A DNA stretch of 64,000 nucleotides, taken from positions 13,999,246-14,063,245 of the forward strand of contig OW203773.1 in assembly GCA_934045905.1 (NCBI GenBank), written 5' to 3'. Positions 60,479 to 64,000 of this stretch are shown piece by piece; the first letter of the stretch is position 1; the number at the start of each line of letters is the position of its first letter. The stretch is from Leuctra nigra (taxonomy: Eukaryota > Arthropoda > Insecta > Plecoptera > Leuctridae). Below the pieces are notes generated by a model. That model was not told the origin of the DNA and made no database searches. It was given only the letters and a program-made list of their open reading frames with translations. Position numbers and translations under genes: made by a program.

Positions 60479-63334
60479 TCATTTCATTTCATTTCATTTA
60501 TTTATTGAATTGTCACTTACAATGTACATTGTTTTAACAATTAGTTATAAGTAGGTAGTTATAATAAAACACACTCTCTCGTCCTTCAAATCCATTAATT
60601 AATTACAAGAGAAATTTAACATATAAGAAATAGATTGCATATTACGTACATTTAACAGTAGTTTACATCTCTAGTCTAACTTATATTATTTCTACTTTTA
60701 CTCGCCCATATACTCTTGTACACTATATAACGATTTTTCTATAAGATAATCTTTAAGGCTATTATAAAATATACTTGTATCCTTCATCTCTTTAATATTT
60801 TTGGGAAGTTTGTTGAAAAGACTTATTGCAGCTGTACTAGGGGCTTTGCTTGAAATGTTTAGTCTTTTAGATTCTACATGGATGTCGTTTCTTCTCCTGG
60901 TATTATGACTATGTACGCATGCATTTGTTTTATTAAGTGACACATTTTTCACTGCCATCATGATAGTTGTGTGGATATATATGCCAGGGACGGTCAATAT
61001 TCCTAATTCTTTAAATTTACTTTTGCATGACTCCATATTTTTAAGTTCTAAAATTATCCTAACTGCCCTTTTTTGTAAAATTAGTATCCGGTCAATATTT
61101 TTCTTTGAACTGTTTCCCCATACACAAATGCCGTATCTGATGTGGGATTCTATGATTGCAAAGTAAGCTAACATTAGAAGTTCTTTATTATGGTGTAGAG
61201 AAAGGTTCCGTAATACGAATAGACCAGAAGATATTTTCTTTGCTATGCTGTCAATATGAGAATTCCAGGCTAAACGTTGGTCAATAATAGTACCTAGGAA
61301 TGAGAAGTTACACACTTGTTCAAGTTGGGTGCAATTCAGCAGTACATTTATGTCTTCTTGTGGCTTATTGCCCAGGTTGTACACCATATATTTCGTTTTG
61401 CTTTCGTTAATTATAAGATTATTTTGCTTAAACCACTGAACAACTCTGTTTACCTGCGTGTGAGTATTTATTTCCAAAGTTTTCATATCTTTATGAGCAA
61501 TGCTTAAAGTGGAGTCGTCTGCAAACAATATCAAATTACCTTCAGTGACGACATCCGCAACTCCATTTATATATACGTTAAATAGTACTGGTCCAAGCAC
61601 AGACCCCTGAGGTACGCCAAATTTAATGGTGTAATTTTTTGATTTGTAAACCTTGTCGTTCTTTCCTTTTAATTCTACAAATTGTTCCCTCCCTTCCAAG
61701 TATGAGGTTAACCAGTCGATCGCAGTGTCCTTCATTCCATACCTATCTAATTTACTAAGTAGGACACTATGGCTGATGCAATCAAAAGCTTTTGACAGAT
61801 CCATAAATACCGTGACAGCTGAATTTCCTTTATCAAGTTCCCTAACTACCCAGTCCACGTGGCTTGCAATTGCAGTGTTAGTTGATCTTTGTGCTCTAAA
61901 ACCATGTTGTTCTGCTGCTATTAGTCGGCGTGATTCTAGATATTTTATTAGTCTTCTCTCAAATGCCTTTTCAAAAACTTTGGAAATTGTCGGTAGTATT
62001 GAGACTGGTCTATAGTTGCCAACTTCCTTACGGCACCCTTTCTTGTGAATTGGGATTACCCTAGCTATTTTGAGTGAATGAGGGAATTTACCGACCATGA
62101 ATGAATGATTAACTAAGTACGTCAGGGGCCAGCTGATGGCTGATGCACACTTTTTAAGTAAGAAAGGAGAAATATTGTCATGTCCTGCTGATTTCTTATT
62201 CTTTAGCTTTCTAATAATTAAAATTATTTCTTCTCGAGTTGTGTTATATAATAGCATTTGGTCATCCACGTAGTTTGGCATAACCTCTAGTTTTTCATTC
62301 TCAGTCCTCGGCTCTTTTTGTATGATGTTTTGTGCTTCATTTATAAAATAGTTGTTAAATACTTCTGCGACTTCTTCCAGCTTACTGTACACAATCCCTT
62401 CATTTTCTATTATGATCGCTTCTATACTCTTCCCAGTCCCTTTTTTGCTGCCCCTTTCATTGTTTATAACCTTCCAAACTGTTTTTGATCTATTTTCCGA
62501 TTCCATAATGAGGTCACGGATTTCATTAGCTCTGGCTTTCCTAATAACATTTCTATACACTTTCTTGTAATTTCTTAGTCTTATTCTAATTAATGGATTG
62601 CATTTAACCTTTACATCCTCTGAAAGTCTTTTTAGCGTTTCCCTTGACTTTTGTATACCTTGCGTAATCCATTTCGCTTTTTTTACCACACGCCGGTCAG
62701 TCCTTCGCTTCTTTATTGGAAATGCGATATTAAAAATATTTTGAATTTTTCTTGCAAACGTGTTATACTTGTCATCTATCCCAACTGCTGTTTCTACATC
62801 ATTCCAATCCTCGCTAAATATTAGTTGAGAAAAATGCAATATGTTTTTTTCGCACATATCGTTGTAGGTTGTCCACTTATTTGTAGCATCTCTAATTGGT
62901 TTGCGCTTCCTTTTAATCACAATTTCCTGACCATTGTGGTCTGCTATTGCCGTATTTATTACTTTCACTGTGTAATTCTGAGGATCTAAATTTGTAAGAA
63001 TGTTGTCAATGATTGTGCTAGTGGTTTCAGTTACTCGAGTCGGGCTCTTGATTGTAATTGTCAGACCATACTCCTTAGCAAGTTCTTTTAAAGCCCTGCT
63101 ATTGTTGTTAACTACTTCAGTATTAATATTAAAATCGCCGCAAATAACTATGTTCTCCTTTGAGGTGATCTTCTCAAGGATTTTACTTAGATTTGATATA
63201 AAAGTTTCTATTTTCCCCAGTGGTGGCCTGTATAATGCAATTAATATTCCAGATATGTCTTCCTCTTTAATTTTTATCATTGCGTATTCAAGATCACCTT
63301 CTACTGCGAATTGTTTTTTGTCGTCACTGAGTCA
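60479..63334 (-). mobile_element. 5'-truncated non-LTR retrotransposon
   Basis: The boundaries are defined by comparison with the uninterrupted sequence at 63537-63893 (GGCTCAT|TAGCTG). The minus-strand 3' end is a (GAAAT)n tail. The 5' end cuts into the endonuclease domain. No clear target duplication is found, so a small target deletion may have occurred. Confidence 0.85.
60698..63330 (-). CDS. LINE ORF2: partial endonuclease plus reverse transcriptase
   Basis: The frame is open for 860 codons from Met 63280, and in-frame codons (DDKKQFAVEGDLEYA) continue upstream to the truncation at about 63334. The C-terminal half of the AP endonuclease is visible as ALYRPPLG, VICGDFNIN, TIIDNIL and the catalytic-type ADHNGQ. 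Reverse transcriptase follows, with KTVWKVINNERG, NYRPVSILP, motif A FMDLSKAFDC, motif B FGVPQGSVLGPVLF and motif C FADDSTLS. A connection/C-terminal region with LQKRAVRI and LFNKLPKNIK comes last. This enzyme nicks target DNA and reverse-transcribes its RNA. The missing N-terminal endonuclease part makes the copy non-autonomous. It belongs to the same broad group as the 35.6-kb element but is clearly a different family. The intact frame implies a recent event. Confidence 0.9.
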
Positions 63335-63536
63335 GCTGTCAAAGTCTGCATTCTAGCAACTTATGACCGCATTTAACCTGTTCTATGAATTGATAAGTAT
63401 ATATTAAGATATATTAGCAGTTTATAAACATTAAAACTACGAATTAAAGCAAGGAGAAACATTTTAGATCAGAAAATAACACTAAAACTGAGCCGCCATC
63501 TTGGTAACCCATCTCGGGTAAACCTAGTTACCAAAG

Positions 63537-63893
63537 ACTTGTAGTGTGACTTTAGGCCGAAATGGGTTACATATCAGAAACGACTTTAATATTAGATTGT
63601 ACCTTCGTAGTGCTTCAGATTAAGAAAATTATCGCTTCCCTGGCTAAAACAATGTTCGGGTCTTCATTTAAAAATAACTCATTGCTGGATAAAACTCCAA
63701 AACGCCATAATAAATTCATACTAAATTCATACTCAGGCTCATTAGCTGTCAAAGTCTGCATTCTAGCAACTTATGACCGCATTTAACCTGTTCTATCAAT
63801 TGATAAGTATATATTTAGATATATTAGCAGTTCATAAACATTAAAACTACGAATTAAAGCAAGGAGAAACATTTTAGATGAGAAAATAACACT
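63537..63893 (+). repeat. Duplicated sequence, copy 2 (empty site)
   Basis: This is the uninterrupted counterpart of 60271-60478 plus 63335-63498, differing by scattered substitutions. The join GGCTCATTAGCTGTC marks where the LINE landed in the other copy. The short frame here has no domain. Confidence 0.85.
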
Positions 63894-64000
63894 ATCGATC
63901 AACTATTAGGCTACGTAGAAGCCAAGATGTGAACAGTAATGCCTCGTAAGGATTATTCAATGGTAATGCGGCTCGACACCTAGAAACAAAAATTGAAATG

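Larger units (their letters stand above)
60271..63498. repeat. Duplicated sequence, copy 1, split by a LINE
   Basis: The left part 60271-60478 (AGACTTGTAGTGTGACTTTA to ATACTCAGGCTCAT) and right part 63335-63498 (AGCTGTCAAAGTCTGCATTC to AGAAAATAACACTA) together equal 63537-63893. The LINE at 60479-63334 separates them. Confidence 0.85.

Overview
This is eukaryotic, AT-rich, repeat-dense DNA. It has long intergenic tracts, spliced genes with GT-AG introns, tRNA-derived SINEs, non-LTR retrotransposons and very many MITEs. Poly-C2H2 zinc-finger genes with acidic first exons, the abundant short strings such as TAGGTACCTAC, and the TE mix suggest an insect, perhaps a hemipteran such as a whitefly. 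No marker gene here proves the species.

Only two host protein-coding genes can be supported, both on the minus strand and clearly paralogous. Gene A (about 38.7 to 31.4 kb) and gene B (about 54.5 to 49.7 kb) each have a short acidic coding exon ending CTTCAG|GT in phase 0. Each then has one very large zinc-finger exon beginning just after TTGCAG. Gene A would carry about 35 C2H2 fingers but is broken by a one-base frameshift near 32.53 kb. Gene B carries about 17 fingers and is open throughout. Both N-termini are acidic and carry several SUMO-consensus (psi-K-x-E) sites, so they look like nuclear DNA-binding regulators.

Region by region: 1-31 kb has no supported host gene. It is a mosaic of a tRNA-derived SINE family, several TA-, TAA- or TTA-flanked MITE families, hAT-like MITEs with 8-bp target duplications, long foldback elements, a 65-bp tandem repeat, an array of composite ETS/CRE-like motifs, and a 597-bp tandem duplication. 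31.4-38.7 kb is gene A, with a 5'-truncated LINE and a remarkable multi-hairpin palindrome in its intron. 38.7-49.7 kb is intergenic, with hAT and Harbinger-type MITEs, several 180-650 bp palindromes and a tRNA-like sequence. 49.7-54.5 kb is gene B, whose intron holds two further nested or terminal MITEs. 54.5-57 kb contains two more hAT-like elements and a dense cluster of a short inverted motif. 57.5-60.25 kb looks like a non-coding element with subterminal TCCGACA repeats. 60.3-63.9 kb is a duplicated sequence, one copy of which is interrupted by a second LINE that retains its reverse transcriptase and part of its endonuclease.

The genes do not form a pathway. The main themes are a young zinc-finger duplication and an unusually palindrome-rich repeat landscape. 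Promoters and upstream 5' UTR exons of both zinc-finger genes could not be located.
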